64,000 nucleotides of DNA from NCBI GenBank assembly GCA_001662425.1, contig BDDC01000109.1:34292-98291 (forward strand), given 5' to 3'. Within the stretch, counting starts at the first letter, position 1. Each line of letters starts with the position of its first letter. The notes beneath the pieces were generated by a model. It worked only from the letters and a program-made list of their open reading frames with translations. It had not been told where the DNA came from and did no database searches. This DNA comes from Chlamydomonas sphaeroides (Eukaryota; Chlorophyta; Chlorophyceae; Chlamydomonadales; Chlamydomonadaceae). Made by a program: the position numbers and the translations under genes. Positions 1 to 12,000 of the stretch are shown piece after piece.

Positions 1-277
1 TCGCCGTGTCTTGCCCAACGCCTCGTATCCACAGGCACTGGCGGTGCTGCCCGCCGAGGTGCTGGTGGTGGGCGCCACGGGCTGCCTGTGCCGCTTCAGC
101 GCCGGCCTGGCGGGGCCCAGCCGCCAGCCGCTGCCGTGCGGCCGCTCCAGCTTTGCGCTGGACGTGCACCCGGCCAGCGGCACGGTGGCGGTGGGCGGCT
201 CGGGTGCGGTGGTGGAGCTGATGTCGGCGTACGGCAAGAAGACGGGCGGCGTGTGGGTGGTGGCGGACGAGGACTAG
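1..277 (+). CDS. C-terminal exon of a WD40-repeat protein, possibly THO6/DWA1-like (5' part outside window)
   Basis: The last exon starts at 35 after a TATCCACAG acceptor and ends at a TAG at 275-277, giving 80 residues in phase 0. It contains two beta-propeller-like stretches: LPAEVLVVGATGCLCRF, then FALDVHPASGTVAVGGSGA, followed by VVELMSAYGKK. The 'hydrophobic-HP.G..AVGG' pattern followed by 'V..ISxFG' near the C-terminus resembles, from memory, the end of the plant THO complex subunit THO6 (DWA1), a WD40 protein of nuclear mRNA export. That identification is an inference; only the WD40 character is reasonably visible. The upstream exons lie to the left of the window. A TGTAA at 547-551 could be its poly(A) signal. 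Confidence 0.5.
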   Translation, partial: RRVLPNASYPQALAVLPAEVLVVGATGCLCRFSAGLAGPSRQPLPCGRSSFALDVHPASGTVAVGGSGAVVELMSAYGKKTGGVWVVADED

Positions 278-1617
278 GGGCTTCTGTCGTGGAGGTGGGG
301 CCACGTACCGTAGCCTATATGAGCTGTAGGTGAGCAGAGGAGGGTGAGCACGGGGCCGGGCGCTGGCGTGCGGCCTTTGAGTGCTGTGTGGCCCGGTCCC
401 AGGGTGGCGGCAGGATTGGTGCGGTATTGCTGCGGCTGCAAGTGCTGCAGCCCTTCCGGGCGGTTTCTGTTAAGCAGGCCAGATGGTGGATACTGGCGAA
501 TGTCACATGGCCGACTGGCGCCGTCAGCAGAGGCGCGGCCTGTACCTGTAAGCCCACGCGACTGCGTACAGTTCGGTGATCGTGGCGCGCAACGGTCAAC
601 AGGCGTGCTGCGGCCCAAAAAACGCAGGTATGCGGAGGTAGCACGGTGTCCGGCGCTCACGCGCTTCAAGACAACCGGCACCTGGAGAACTACGTTACCC
701 GGGCGTGCTGCGGCCGTCCCCTTGCCATGGGCAGGCATGGGCCCGTGGCTCCGTGAGGGAACCCCCTGCGGCAGTGCCCTTCCTCGTCTTCCATGGCCGG
801 CCGGCGCCAGGTTGCAGGGCGTGACCCAGCGAAGGCACGTCTTAGTGGAGGAGTGGAGCGGTGTGCGGTACATGCCGCTGGGCGGTGCGTTGGGTGGTCC
901 GCTGGGCTGTGCAATGGGTGGTCCGCGCAATGCGAGCCACGCGTATCGCGGCATTAATATCGATTGCAAGGCCCGGGTGCCTTGGGTCGCCAGGCGCCAG
1001 GCGGTTGGCAGGGACAGTCTCAGGGCTGCGCAGGCTTACATGCAAACCGCTGACTCCCTATGCGGGAGTGCAGCCTGGCTCTCCGCTAGCCAGCCAAGGG
1101 CAACCTTTGTCTCCAATTTGCATCACAGCAGAAAGCCAAGGACACGCGGCTGCTCCGCCACAGCCTCGTACGCCCGTCCATCTCGGCAAAGCGGGGCCCA
1201 CGCCGCCTAAGGGTTAAGGCCACCATGCTAGCGCCAGCACGATAACAGAAGCTATATACCAGTACATGCGCCTACCCCCATAACTTCATTACACAAGACT
1301 CCGCCGCACAGCGCTGCAAGTGCTACCCGCAGCGTCGCTTATTACCCAGGGATGAATAGGAGTGTTCAGTGGCCCCCACCCAGCGCCGGATACCGTGCTG
1401 CCTTTGCGAACTTTCGCTTTTGTGCATGCGGCGCGAAGCTTGTCGTCTCCCGCTGCTCAACCTCGTAACACCGCCAGTCACGCCTCCGCGACACCACCTT
1501 AGTCACGCCTCATACCGCCTCGCATGCCCTCACACAGTCGCCGCAGCGGCCGCCGCAACCAGCCACACGCACTTCGGTCCTATGCAGTTAAACACACATG
1601 TGCAGCGCTGGCGGCGC
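278..1617. other. Convergent 3' intergenic region
   Basis: No ORF here shows family resemblance; the long frames are by-products of high GC. The stretch should hold the 3' UTRs of the WD40 gene (plus) and of the RNEL protein gene (minus). Candidate algal poly(A) signals are TGTAA at 547-551 on plus and at 1036-1040 on minus. Around 880-930 there are several short GTGGGT-like repeats of no evident function. Confidence 0.5.
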
Positions 1618-2810
1618 TCACAGCTCGTTGCGCTCGGACTGGTGCTGGTGCTGATGGCCGGCCTGCGGCTGAGAGCCGGCGGCCTGGAACTCGTCGTGGT
1701 GGCCGATGAGGTGCGGGATAAAGTCGTGCGGAATCTTGCCGGCGAAGGCGGGCGCAGTGTCCGGGTGGCCCTCCTGTGCGGGAGCCGCGGATGCAGCGAA
1801 GGCACGGCGGCGTTGGTTGCGCGCCAGACGCGCATGGGGCGCTGGGCTGATCAGGGCGCTCTAGGTACAGGTAGGTTCCGGGCCTAGCTCGCACCGCGCG
1901 GCCTTTCAGCCAACGTTCCGCTCCCGGCACCGCGCCCACTTGGCGCCTGGCGCACCTTGTGCTTGCGCGCCCACTCCATGTAGCGCTTGACCTCGGGGTG
2001 CTCCTTCATGTCCTCCTGGACAGGGGCAAGGGGAGGACCCGGGCCATCGCAGCTCAGCACAGCGCAGCACGGGCGCACGAGAGCACAGATGGGGTCAGCG
2101 GGTAGTCCCATATTGGAGGCCCCAGGCTGGTCGTGGGAGGAGGGCGGGCTTTCGCCAGTACTCCGAGCTGTTCATGCCAGGGCACTGAGCTGTTCAGAGC
2201 GACGCAGCGTGAGGACGGTGCCTAGCGTAGTGGGGTCCACGGGCGGGGAGGGCGGCGGCGGAGGGGCGGGGTCGCGAGGACCCTTCATCGCCGCCCTTCT
2301 CTCGTAGCAAGGGTTGCCGCACCTTGTGCTTGTGGCGGTGGAGGATGTGGTTGGGGTCGGTGTCCCTGGTGACGTGCTTGATCTGCTCGTCCGAGAGGCC
2401 GTACGTCTGTGCAGGTGGTGGGAGGGGTGGTTGCGAGGGGCAGGTCGGCCGCAGCGCGCAGCAGGAGCGCAGGGAGCAGCCGAGGTGACAAAGCGGCAGG
2501 GCCTGGAATGCGTGGGGGGTTTCGCGGGAGGTGCGGGACACAGCGCAGGGGCGACAGCTGCAGGCGCCGAAGTAGGACGAGCACACTGCGAACCGGCGCA
2601 GATGCACTTGCTTGCCCCGAGGTCTGCCGGGCCCATGTCCTCGCGTGGGGCTCCGCTGCAGCGCGCTGTGAGGCCTGCATGCGCCATGTCCCGGGTCCGC
2701 ACCTTAAGGCCGCGCTTGCGGTCGTGGACGAGGGCGCTTGACAGGTCCAGTAGAGCGATGAGGCAAAGCAGGCCCAGCACCCACACGGAAGGCCGGGCGC
2801 AGCGCGCCAT
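1618..2810 (-). CDS. Small putative ER-lumenal protein with signal peptide and C-terminal RNEL
   Basis: Four exons on the minus strand: 2810-2703, 2406-2323, 2015-1956 and 1773-1618. All are phase 0 and the first three end AAG|GTGCG; the total is 135 residues. I do not recognise the family. Residues 1-27 form a clear signal peptide (MARCARPS, then a leucine-rich core ending in SSALV). A charged, histidine-rich middle follows (DPNHILHRHKHK, then EVKRYMEWARKHK), then a C-terminal part containing IPHDFIPHLIGHHDEF and HQHQHQ. The protein ends SERNEL, which fits the ER-retrieval pattern [KRHQSA][DENQ]EL, so residence in the ER lumen is a good inference. The histidines could bind metal, but that is a guess. 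The gene is divergent from EMC5 with 356 bp between the start codons. Confidence 0.7.
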
Positions 2811-3166
2811 GGTACTTGGTAAACTGCGGGACGAGCGTGTCTCTTCGTATGCTGCGTTGTATATGAGGCCAGGATGTGGATGTGTGGGCGTACTGAGAGC
2901 ACTTCTGCAGACTGCCGAGGGCTGCATCGGGCACGTCTCAATGTCTTCTTCGCCAGCTCGCCCAACACTACAGGTACCACGACAGAACATACTCTACATA
3001 ATTTGCACGCTTGCTGGCAGCCAACACGTTATACGCCTGCGCATCTGCCGATTCCCGCCGCTGAAAACAATTCTGTGACTGCACCTAGAGGCCGCTGTGC
3101 ATACCGCCAGATCAGCTTGCAAGAACAGCAGGGCTAGTGCTGGGCTTCGCTTGCGGAAACTCCACG
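2811..3166. promoter_or_regulatory. Shared 356-bp divergent intergenic region (RNEL protein / EMC5)
   Basis: The start codons of the minus-strand RNEL protein (2810) and plus-strand EMC5 (3167) face away from each other across 356 bp. This stretch must therefore contain both 5' UTRs and either two promoters or one bidirectional promoter. I see no clear TATA box and no coding sequence. Confidence 0.6.
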
Positions 3167-3999
3167 ATGAGGCTCAGCACGGGGGCGCTGCTGACGCTCA
3201 TCGGCCTCGCCGGGCTGGTGCACACCACCATCGCGGTGATCAAATGTAAGGGGAGGTGCAGCTGGCTTGGGGGGGGCTGAAGACCTGACGAAAGCCAACC
3301 CGTGCCCTCCACCCGCCCACTTGCAGACCGCCAGCTGCTGAAGCTGTCGCAAGAGGAGTTTGAGACCCTTCCAGCTAGCATCATGCTCGAGCTCTGCGCT
3401 GTAACCGCAGTCACCCTCCTCGGTGGGGGCCGTGGCGGTGGCTTGCTTGAGCTTTCCCACCCGGGCAGTCTTCTCCGTGCTTCCAACCTTCCGCACCTTG
3501 CCGCGGCGGATCGCTTGCAACCCGCCCCTGCTTGCTCGCTGGCTTCACCGCAGGAGGCTACTTGCTAGCAGGCCCCATCCGGGTCGTCATCATGCCCGCC
3601 AAGGGCAGGTGAGACCAGCTCGCCGCGCTGGCCGGTTTCCCCCTGGCGGCTGCAACACACCCCGTGCCCTCCGCCACAACAGCAGCCAGGCCTGCCCGCC
3701 GCTTGTCGCTTTTCCGCAACCACAGTCCAACTTACGGCGGGTCCTTACAGCCGCATTGGGACCGCAGAACGGTGGCTACATGCCAATCGAGCCTTGCCCG
3801 CCGCCGCGAGTTTCTAAACGCCCCTGCTGACGTTCTCGGCGCCTGCCGTGACGTGACGTGACGCCCTATCGATTGTGTGCGCCCCCGACTGATGCGCCAT
3901 AGGAGCATGGACATCGCCTCGCTGCGGACCGACTTCATCTCGTTCAATGTGCGCAGCAGAGCCATGCCGCTCGAGATTCCGCCGCTGGCGAGCAGCTAG
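3167..3999 (+). CDS. EMC5: ER membrane protein complex subunit 5 (EMC5/MMGT family)
   Basis: Exons 3167-3245, 3327-3422, 3554-3608 and 3903-3999 have consistent phases (1, 1, 0) and give 108 residues, the usual EMC5 length. The N-terminal membrane helix (MRLSTGALLTLIGLAGLVHT) is followed by the family hallmark YRQLLKLSQEEFETLPASIM, then a second helix (LELCAVTAVTLLGGYLLAG). A short tail has the typical DIASLRTDFISFNVRSR. EMC5 is a membrane subunit of the EMC, which inserts tail-anchored and multipass proteins into the ER membrane. The ATG at 3167 is chosen because it opens directly into the first helix as in homologues. A TGTAA lies about 50 nt after the stop. Confidence 0.92.
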
Positions 4000-4047
4000 G
4001 CGGCTGGCGCGGCATGCAGTTGCGCGCTTGAGGAGCAGGGCGCGGGC

Positions 4048-4052
4048 TGTAA
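4048..4052 (+). terminator. TGTAA poly(A) signal of EMC5
   Basis: TGTAA, the usual green-algal nuclear polyadenylation signal, 49 nt after the EMC5 stop codon. Confidence 0.5.
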
Positions 4053-4943
4053 GGCGCGAGGACGCAGGAGTCCGCGGAGAGGCGTGGGGCTACTGCAAAG
4101 GACGGGCGGTAGTGGGGCGCTGGGCGCCAGGTGTTGCGAGGCTGTGGCGTGAAGCGTCCCGAAGCGCCTGGTCGCTGCTGCAAGGGAACCAGGATGCGGG
4201 GGTAGGTCTGCAGCTGCGACGACATATGGCTTTCGCTGGTGAGTTGGCGAGGTCAGTTATGCAGGGCTGATGCTGCAGCTTGGGCGTCACGGGGCGGTTA
4301 TGCCGTCTGGGACGCGACGTGCGGTCCAGGCTGCAGGAGGCGGCTGGGTCTTGGAGCGGGGCTTGGCCATCGCTTCTCACCCAGAAGTGGCAAAGAAGCC
4401 CCTGGCCGAATGCGGCAAAGAAGCCCAGAGCTGTTGCCCGGCTGCGGCGTGTGGATGCGGCTTAAGTGGCTTGCATCAGTCGGCGGCCGGCGGCGTTCCC
4501 CGAGCTCGCGGGGGATACCACCTGCGGGTGGAACAGGCCGGGAGGACCCAGGGGGACACGGCAGTTGTACCTTGACGTACCGACCGCAACCCCGTGACTA
4601 GCGCCTTTGGCTAGAGGTTGGAGTCTGGGAGGTTGCATGGCTGTGCCAGGTAGCATGAGGCTGGCCCCGCCTTCCGCGATAAGGGCATGCTGACGGTGCT
4701 GTAATGACGAGGCTGCGAGCATGGTCAGGGACGCTAGTGGTACTACCGGAATGCTCGTGATACTACGGCTTGTTAAACGGCAAGTGAGAATGACTCTTTG
4801 CGCTGGGCTGGTACAGCAGTACAAGGGGCGGGGGACACCAGTAAGCGTCGGGGAAAGTGCACGACCCCGAATCCACCCACGCACGCCGACCGCCAACGCC
4901 TAGCAAAAAGTTGGTGTGCACTCCATACTTGCACTCGGACACA
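4053..4943. other. Intergenic, nothing recognised
   Basis: About 890 bp between EMC5 and the HP30/TRIC gene. Both neighbours are on plus, so this holds the end of one transcript and the promoter and 5' UTR of the next. No frame resembles a protein family. Confidence 0.5.
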
Positions 4944-7900
4944 ATGACGCACCACCATGCTTCGTTCGCTATGGTGCTGCCCGGCCTGGGTGAAGTCAAA
5001 AGTTTTGAGGACCTAACCAAGAAGTGGAACGACTTCCTAGGCCAGCAGGATGTCGCTCTGCAGGTCGTTATCACCGGCCTGCAAAGCGCCCTGCAAGGAG
5101 GTGTCCTGGGATACATGTTCGGCAGCATCAGCGCCATGGACCCGACCCAGAACGGAGCCGCGAAGCCGGCCAACCCGGCGCTGGACAGCATGATGAAGGC
5201 CGGACCCTGGGGCACGGCGAAGAACCTGGCAGCGCTTACCGGTGTGCAGGCCGCCGCCAACCTCGCGATCAAGAAGGCCCGGAACGGCAAGGAGGACGTG
5301 TACAACGCGTAAGATGCCAGGGTCGCAGGCAGCGAATTGCGATCGGCCAGGGCCGCGCGACACGACAGGTCGCCTCACCTCGTCCCGTGGGATGCCCCCT
5401 TTCGGCACGCAGGATGGGCGCGTCGTTCCTGTCGGGTGTGGCCTACTCCCTCGTGAGCGGGTCGCCCAACCCCATCCAGAGCGCCATCAGCACCGGTGCG
5501 GCGTTCGCGCTTTTCAACGGCCTGATTTACCAGGTGCGCATAGGCCTGGGGTGTGCGCAACACCCGGAACACCCGCACAGCGCCTGTGCGCAGTCCGAGC
5601 GGTCGTGCAGCCTCTGTCAGGCAGCCTGCATAGCTCATGGGCCTCCCTGTAGCAACGGCAGGTTGCTGAGCCTGCGGCACGCAGCTCCGTGCGAGCCTTC
5701 TAGATGCAGCGGCAGACCGGCGTGCCACCTGCCGCCACCTGCCACCACCCGGCCGCGTTCCGCTAACCACGCCGCCAGCTAACGGCGTCCACACGCCCAG
5801 CGCCTCCCGCGCTGCCGGCTCCCCATCGCTCAACGCGCGCAGCCGGCGCCCGCTCTGGGGCCCCGCGTTGCAGCCCCTCGGCCACCCCTGGCCATGCGCA
5901 CCTGGCCTCATCCCCTCGTCCCCTGCCACCCATGCACCCCGAGTACTCCAGCACCGCACCCCGCCACACCGCATCACGCCGTCCCTTCACCACACCGCTG
6001 CGCCCTTCCCTCCCTCCACCCCCTGGCCTCCGTTCTCAGGTGGGGCAGATGTTCAAGCCCGAGTACGCGGAGACCGAGTACGACCGCGGCAAGTACATGC
6101 TCAAAACCCTGGGCCTGTCGGTGAGTGCTGAGGACTGCACCAACGCTAGCGGGGTCGTGAGGGCGGCAGTAGCATGATCCAGACGCTGCGCCCACCAACG
6201 AGTGCGCCAGCGCACCTCTGAAGTTTGGGTTGGGTGAAAGGAAGCAGCCCAGTTGCGCAGGATGAGCGCTGCGCTGAGTTGCGCAGCGGGTTCTGTAGCG
6301 CGTAGATGTGGGGCTCGGCCCACAATAGTCGAGGGCACGCTGAGGGCGTAGCACCGTAGCAACCCAGCGGAGCGCGTGCATGTGCATGTGCTAGGAAAGC
6401 TATGAAGGCCAAGTGCGGCTAGGGCAGGGCCGAGCACACGGTCTCGGGGCTGCGCTCGCGGGGCTGAGCCTTCTGGTGGGCGCTACGGCAAGGAACCGAC
6501 CGAGCCTCCAAGGCTGTGCTGTGCCCAGCGGCTCAGGTCATTGCGTAGTTGGGGCTGCAGACACTGGGCTTCGCTTCCGCACTGGCGCACTTGACCGCAT
6601 TCCCTCTCCGCACGGCCGACGCGCCACTCTACCCGGGGCTTGTTGAGCCGCGTCTGGGGTTCTGTTCTACTGATCACTTGAACACTCCTCAACAAACTGG
6701 GCCTCTGGGGCCAGCACGCGCTAGCGAAGCTGCGGGGGGGGTGAGGCTGCGTCCGTGGCCCCCGAGCTCGCGTGTCGAAGGTTGGGCCTGCTGGTTTGGT
6801 CACGGGCATGTCTCGGCGCAATGCATCCGGGGCCAGTTGGAGGCAGCGAACAGCGAGTTTGGGAGATACGGGCACCCTCGTCCCCAAGGTGGGTGCACGC
6901 ACGCCCAGCATGCTCAAAGCTGCGCAGGCCACGCCGTTAAATAACAGCTGCCGCGCGCACTTCGGTGCGGTCGAGGCCGCTGTGGAATGCGGCGCATAAG
7001 GAATGGCTCTATTATAGGCGCCGATGCGGACCAAACGCGCGTGCGCTGTCGGACGGGTCGGAAAGTCCATGTTCGCACCCAAAGCACGCACACAAAGCAC
7101 GCAGAAGCACTTGCGCTAATACCCGCTGATGTGGGGAGAAGGTGTACAGAACGGAGGGATGGTATGCGCGTGGCCGGCCGCCTCAGTAGGTGTCGCCTCG
7201 ACTCAGCGGCAGAATTATGAAACTATGGTTGGCATGGCCAAAGCAACATAAAATCGGCCCGAAAGCGGCCCCAAATGCAGCCGGCCGCGCAGTTCCGTGA
7301 GGGTGGCGCAGTGTCATCCTGGGGTGGGGTGCGGGGCCGCTCTTCTGTGCAAGCGCCAGTGCTTACCAAAAGCTTGGATGTGTGTGAGCTGATGAAGGCT
7401 GCTGCCTGGCTCGTCTATATGCAAGCGCCTGACGCTGACGCCGCGACTGCCGCGCCCCTCTCCTCCCACAGAAATACGCGGACAACCTGAAGAAGGGCCT
7501 GCTGACGGACAACACCATCATGCTGTGGAACGACAAGTGCGTGGCTGGGGGGCACGCGGAGGGTATGGGGCACACGCAGGACTGCGGGGACTGGACTCGA
7601 CCGGCACTACAATGGGTTGCGGAGGCCGGCAAGCGTCAGGGGGCAGGGCGCCCCCCCCCTCGCATTCGCAGCGGCTGCACGGCTGGGTTCACCGCCGACA
7701 CCGACCCCTGCAGCGCGTGGGCTCCTTGGCCGCCCAAGCCCCTGCCCTGACTGACGTGACGGACGTGATGGCCCTGACGGGGTCCCCTGGCCGCCCAAGC
7801 CCTGCGCTTACACACGCTCTTCCCTCGTCTGCCCCCATCGCCAGGGCGCTGGCGGAGTGCAGCATCCCGCCCGGCCCCCGGCTGCTCATCCTGCACAACC

Positions 7901-8019
7901 TGGACACGTACCGCAACCCCTCGGCGATCCTCAAACCCGCGCTGCCGCTGCCGCCCCTGCCGCCGCCGCCGCCGGTCGCGCCGCCGCAGGCGGCGGCCGC
8001 CGCCGCCGGGGCGCGGTGA
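4944..8019 (+). CDS. Tim17/Tim22/Tim23-domain organelle import protein, HP30/TRIC-like
   Basis: Five exons (4944-5308, 5413-5533, 6040-6120, 7472-7536, 7845-8019) join in phase to 268 residues; Arabidopsis HP30/TRIC proteins are about 260. The N-terminal two thirds form a Tim17-type four-helix domain: ALQGGVLGYMFGSISA, then after a polar loop GASFLSGVAYSLVSGSPNPI and the alanine-rich ISTGAAFALFNGLIYQ. The C-terminal part (KYADNLKKGLLTDNTIMLW, then ALAECSIPPGPRLLILHNLD) looks like the SAM-like region that distinguishes HP30/TRIC from TIM subunits. Plant relatives act in chloroplast-envelope import of transit-peptide-less proteins and in mitochondrial tRNA import. The protein ends in a proline/alanine-rich tail. 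An in-frame ATG upstream (4857) and one inside (4971) are alternative starts. Confidence 0.8.
6560..6690 (+). repeat. Dispersed repeat copy inside HP30/TRIC intron 3
   Basis: Roughly 115 bp from GCTTCCGCACTGGCGCACTT to TTCTGTTCTACTGATCAC match, in reverse complement and with scattered mismatches, the repeat downstream of tafazzin at 34612-34804. It lies in the unusually long third intron (6121-7471). It encodes nothing recognisable, so a short non-autonomous element is likely. Confidence 0.6.
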
Positions 8020-9009
8020 TGTGGCTCGGGCGACGCGCTGTGAACGCACGGGGCAATGCTAGATGGGGGCTGGGGAAGGGCCGCAGGCGGGAAACTAGGT
8101 GTTGGAAACTAGGGGAGCCGCGACGGGGGCGCTGCGGGGCTGCGAGTACTGACGGGGTTGGGGTACCTTCGTGTGCCGGGCAGGCGGCGGGGGCCTAGGG
8201 CGTCTTGGTTCGGGGGACCGAGCAGGCGGGAGCGAACGGTTGGTTGCGGTGTCGCGAGGGTGCTGAGCTGGGCACCTCCCAAGCGGCATGTTGCGAATTG
8301 GCGGCCGCGTTGGCGAAGCCGGTTGGCGCGTGATGGCAGGCTCCGGGGGAAGGCTCCTACGTGCGATTCGCGCTAGGGGTCACGGCACGGGTCGGGAAAG
8401 TTCCAGGGAATGAGTGCTTTGAACAATCCGCAGAGGAGGTGTTCAGTGGGGGGCCCCACGCCGGCGGCCCGGCGGGGACTGCGCGGTGCATGCCTCCGCT
8501 CGCCGCGGCCGCCGACGGGGCTTTGGGGGTGCCTTGGGAGGTCACAGGCTGTAACGGAGGCACGGTTGCGAGTTGGCACGTTCGTTGCAAAGCTTGTGGC
8601 GTTTCGCGGCGCAATCGGTGTGCGGCCGGGCTCGGACAGGCGGGGGGGCAGCAGGGGAGAAAAGAAGCCCACGGAAGGCGTGCGGCCAGAATTGGCGTGG
8701 TTCATGGAGCTTCGCCGCATAAAACGCCGCCTTTACCGTTGCCGTGCGCTCCTATCATCCATAAGCTCAACCTGACTTGCCAGCCTCAACGCCCTCGCGT
8801 CAAACACAAGTCGTGACAAAAGTACCTCAAGAGGGCCCCGTCACGCCTTACAGGAAACTGCTGTCTAACATTGTAGGCTTGCTAGACGCGACTTTTGCGC
8901 GCTCCAGGAGGGCTGCCTTGCGTGCCCAACGACTCGGGAGGGTTTTTGCGAGCCTGCGTCACCACTACAGCCTACTTCCGCGCTGCTAGTGGCGCTTCAT
9001 ACGGGCTAT
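8020..9009. other. Intergenic between HP30/TRIC and the phospholipase B-like gene
   Basis: Just under 1 kb with no supportable gene. A TGTAA at 8550-8554 may end the HP30/TRIC transcript. The remainder should hold the promoter of the next gene. A GTG-initiated extension upstream of 9010 is not credited, because the ATG at 9010 leads straight into a signal peptide. Confidence 0.5.
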
Positions 9010-12000
9010 ATGGCTCACCAGCTAGCAAAGCGCCTAGCGGTGCTCGCCGCGCTCGCCCTGGCAGCAACATGTAGCATGGCTGCTGCGCCTGAGGCGCTGA
9101 GTTCAACCCTCAATGCATGCCAGCGCCTTCAAAAGGACGGCTTGGGCGTGCACGGTTGCGCTCGCAAGGGCCAGGACTCCACGTGGAGCGTCGAGGTGGG
9201 CGGTGACGCCGTCGACGGATGTGCTGCGACCGGCACCTTCATCGACAGCAGGAACACGACCTCCAACTTTGGCAAGCTGCGCATCGTCACCACAGCAGGC
9301 GAGCTGTGGGGCCGAGGGTCCCGCTGTGCCTGCCGCAGGCAGTAGGGGGCCGAGGGTTCCCACGCACGCGCGGCGCTGCTAGGCGCCACGCCCCCTGCCG
9401 CCGGCCGCCAGCACCTATAGTTTCGCGCGCGTGCCAAAACCTGACGCTCTGCTTGCACAACCCCACTGCCGCAACTCCGTTGCCACAGGCCAAGACCAGA
9501 TGGACCAGGCGTTTGGCGCTGGCTTTCTGGAGGGCTACCTCACGGCAGGCAAGCGCTAGCGCAGCCCGGGTGGCGTCACTGCACGCGCCGAACAGCACAC
9601 AGCCCGCCCGATGCGCACCCCAGCTGGCTGGCCATACGGCGGCAGCCCTGGCCCGCGGCGCTGGGACCTTGGCCCGCACCGCCGGGGGCTTGGCCCGCGC
9701 CGCCGGGGCCCTGGGGGCTTGGCCCAGTGCCGCCGGGGGCTTGGCCCAGTGCCGCCGGGGGCTTGGCCCGCGCCGCCGGGGGCTTGGCCCGCGCCGCCGG
9801 GGGCTTGGCCCGCGCCGCCGGGGGCTTGGCCCAGTGCCGCTGGCAGCGGGCAGCGCGTCGCCTCCTGTGGGCCATCCGACCACCCACACCGCCCTCGCAT
9901 CTTTCTTGCCTCGCGCCTGCCCGCCCCTCCCTGGCCGCAGCCCGCATTGCCGACCACCACCACAACCTCAAGGTCTACTTCATGACCATGCTCAATGAGA
10001 CCGACAACCGCGAGGCCGCAATCGACTGGTGCGTGCCACCGCATCCACGCGAGCAACGGCGGGCGGCCGGTGGGCCCGGGGCCGGGCTGCGGCACCGCCG
10101 CCGTATCCGTTCTTGACCCCCCGAGTCCACCCGCCCTATGAAAGTAGACGCCTGCTGCTCCGTTGGGCGCTGTGGGGGCGCTGTGGGGGCGCTGGGCACA
10201 GCTGCGAAGCCAGCTCGGCGGCAACTACGTTGACCCCGCCACCCTGCCTGCCCGTATGGCCTCTCTCCGCAGGCTGGAGGTGCAGGAGGGCTGGCTCCGC
10301 GAGCACCTGGCGGCCGCCGACCCCACCGACCCCTACTGGCAGCTGCTCGGCTTCATCCAGGCCCAGTTTGACGGTCTGGTGGAGGGCTACCAGGCCGCCG
10401 CCCGCGCCGCTGCCGCCGCCTCTCGCGCCGCCGCCGCGCAGCGCCGCCAGGCCCGCTCGGCGCGTCGCCTGCTCGACTTTGCTGCCGACGGCGCCACCGA
10501 CGCCGACGAGGGCGACGACGACTCGGACCCTGACTCGGCCGTGCCGTGGCTGAGCCGGCGCGAGCTGATGTTTGTCAACGGAAACGGGGACATGTACGAC
10601 ATCATGGACGCGCTGGAGGCCGGCTACGGCGGCATGGACGGCGGCCAGAGTGGCGGCGCGGCGGGTGGCGGCCGGCGCTACCCCAAGATGGCGGAGGTGG
10701 ATGACGACCCGCTGGTCATGTCCAACAAGATCGGGCTGCAGGGTGGGTGGCGCGGGCTCGTGGACACGACGGCGCGCCGTGACGTTATGGGATGGGCCAG
10801 GCCGGGCGGATGCCATACAGCACAGCACGCTCGCGAGCTGTGTGCTGTGTGCTGCACCTATCTACCGGCCGTGGCCCCGTTGGGACGCACTCGCCCGTGT
10901 CCTCGCCGGCCGTGCCGGGCCCTGCCGGCCCTGCCCAGCCTCCCTCCTCCCTTCTGGCCGGCAGCACTTGGACTTGGATCGCGTCCGTGCTCCGCTCACC
11001 ATCCGTACCCTCCCCCCTTTGCCTGACGTATGGGCTACTTTGCCAAGTCCCGCACCACTCGCCTGTACCCGCTGCCCCTTCCCCACCCCACGGGCCCCTC
11101 GCCGCGCAGGCAAGTGCTCGGCGCTGATCAAGGTGACGGGCGACCTGGGCGACCTGCTGGTGGGCCACTCCACACACGACAGCTTCACAGCCATGACGTG
11201 AGCGGCGCGCGTGTGCTGTGTTTTAAAACCCGATCACACGTTGCGCGAAACTGCGTTGCGCTGGCTGAATCCCATGGTTGGCACAGGAGCCTCTCAGGAG
11301 GCCACGGACGGCTCCGTGTCAAGGGCCAGCTCATCTCTTGCACCTGCTGCGATCCATGGCTGCTGACCAGTATCACTGACCGCCCATCCCGCTGCGCCCG
11401 ACCCACCACAGGCGGCTGTTCAAGCACTACGACTTCAGCGGCCTGGACCACCCGGCCGTGGCAGCCAGCAAGGTGTCCTTCAGCAGCTACCCGGGTGCGG
11501 ACGGCAGCAGGGGCCTGCCCGAGGGTGTGGCTGCGGGCGGCGGCGGGCGGCGCGAGAGGGGCGGGGCGTGGGCCCGGGGACGAGGGAGGCCGCGGCCGTG
11601 TGGGCGTGCCTGGGCGGGTTGCCAGGCAGCCAGCAGCCGTCGCCAGCAGCCGCCAGGGTGTCCGCGGCCTGCCGAACGGGCGCGGGGCTGCCGTCGCGGC
11701 TTCGTTCCTTATGATGGGCCCACTAGGCAGCGGCGTGCGTACTGGTGTGGTGCAAGCGCGCGGCGCTGCTCTGACTGCGCGCCTCCCTGGGGTGCCCCGC
11801 GCGCCGCACAGGCGAGCTGTACTCGGACGACGACTGGTACCTCCTCAGCAGTGAGTCATCGTACGGCACACCCGCATACCTGTGCGCCCCGTCGCTGGCA
11901 ACACCACAGCTACAGCTACAGCTAGCACACTCGGCAGCTTGCTCCGCACGGCTGCAAAGTGGACCGTGCCCGGGGGCCGCGCCCCCTTTGCCCTCCCCAT

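Noticed and set aside
344..1210. 288-codon plus-strand open frame
   Set aside because: No family resemblance, no exon-like boundaries, overlapping open frames on the other strand; typical of non-coding DNA at this GC content.
8989..9009. Upstream GTG-started extension of the PLBD protein
   Set aside because: Eukaryotic nuclear genes rarely start at GTG, and the ATG at 9010 directly begins a signal peptide.
9655..9845. CRISPR-like array
   Set aside because: Units are contiguous 21-mers without unique spacers, in an intron of a eukaryotic gene; it is a minisatellite.
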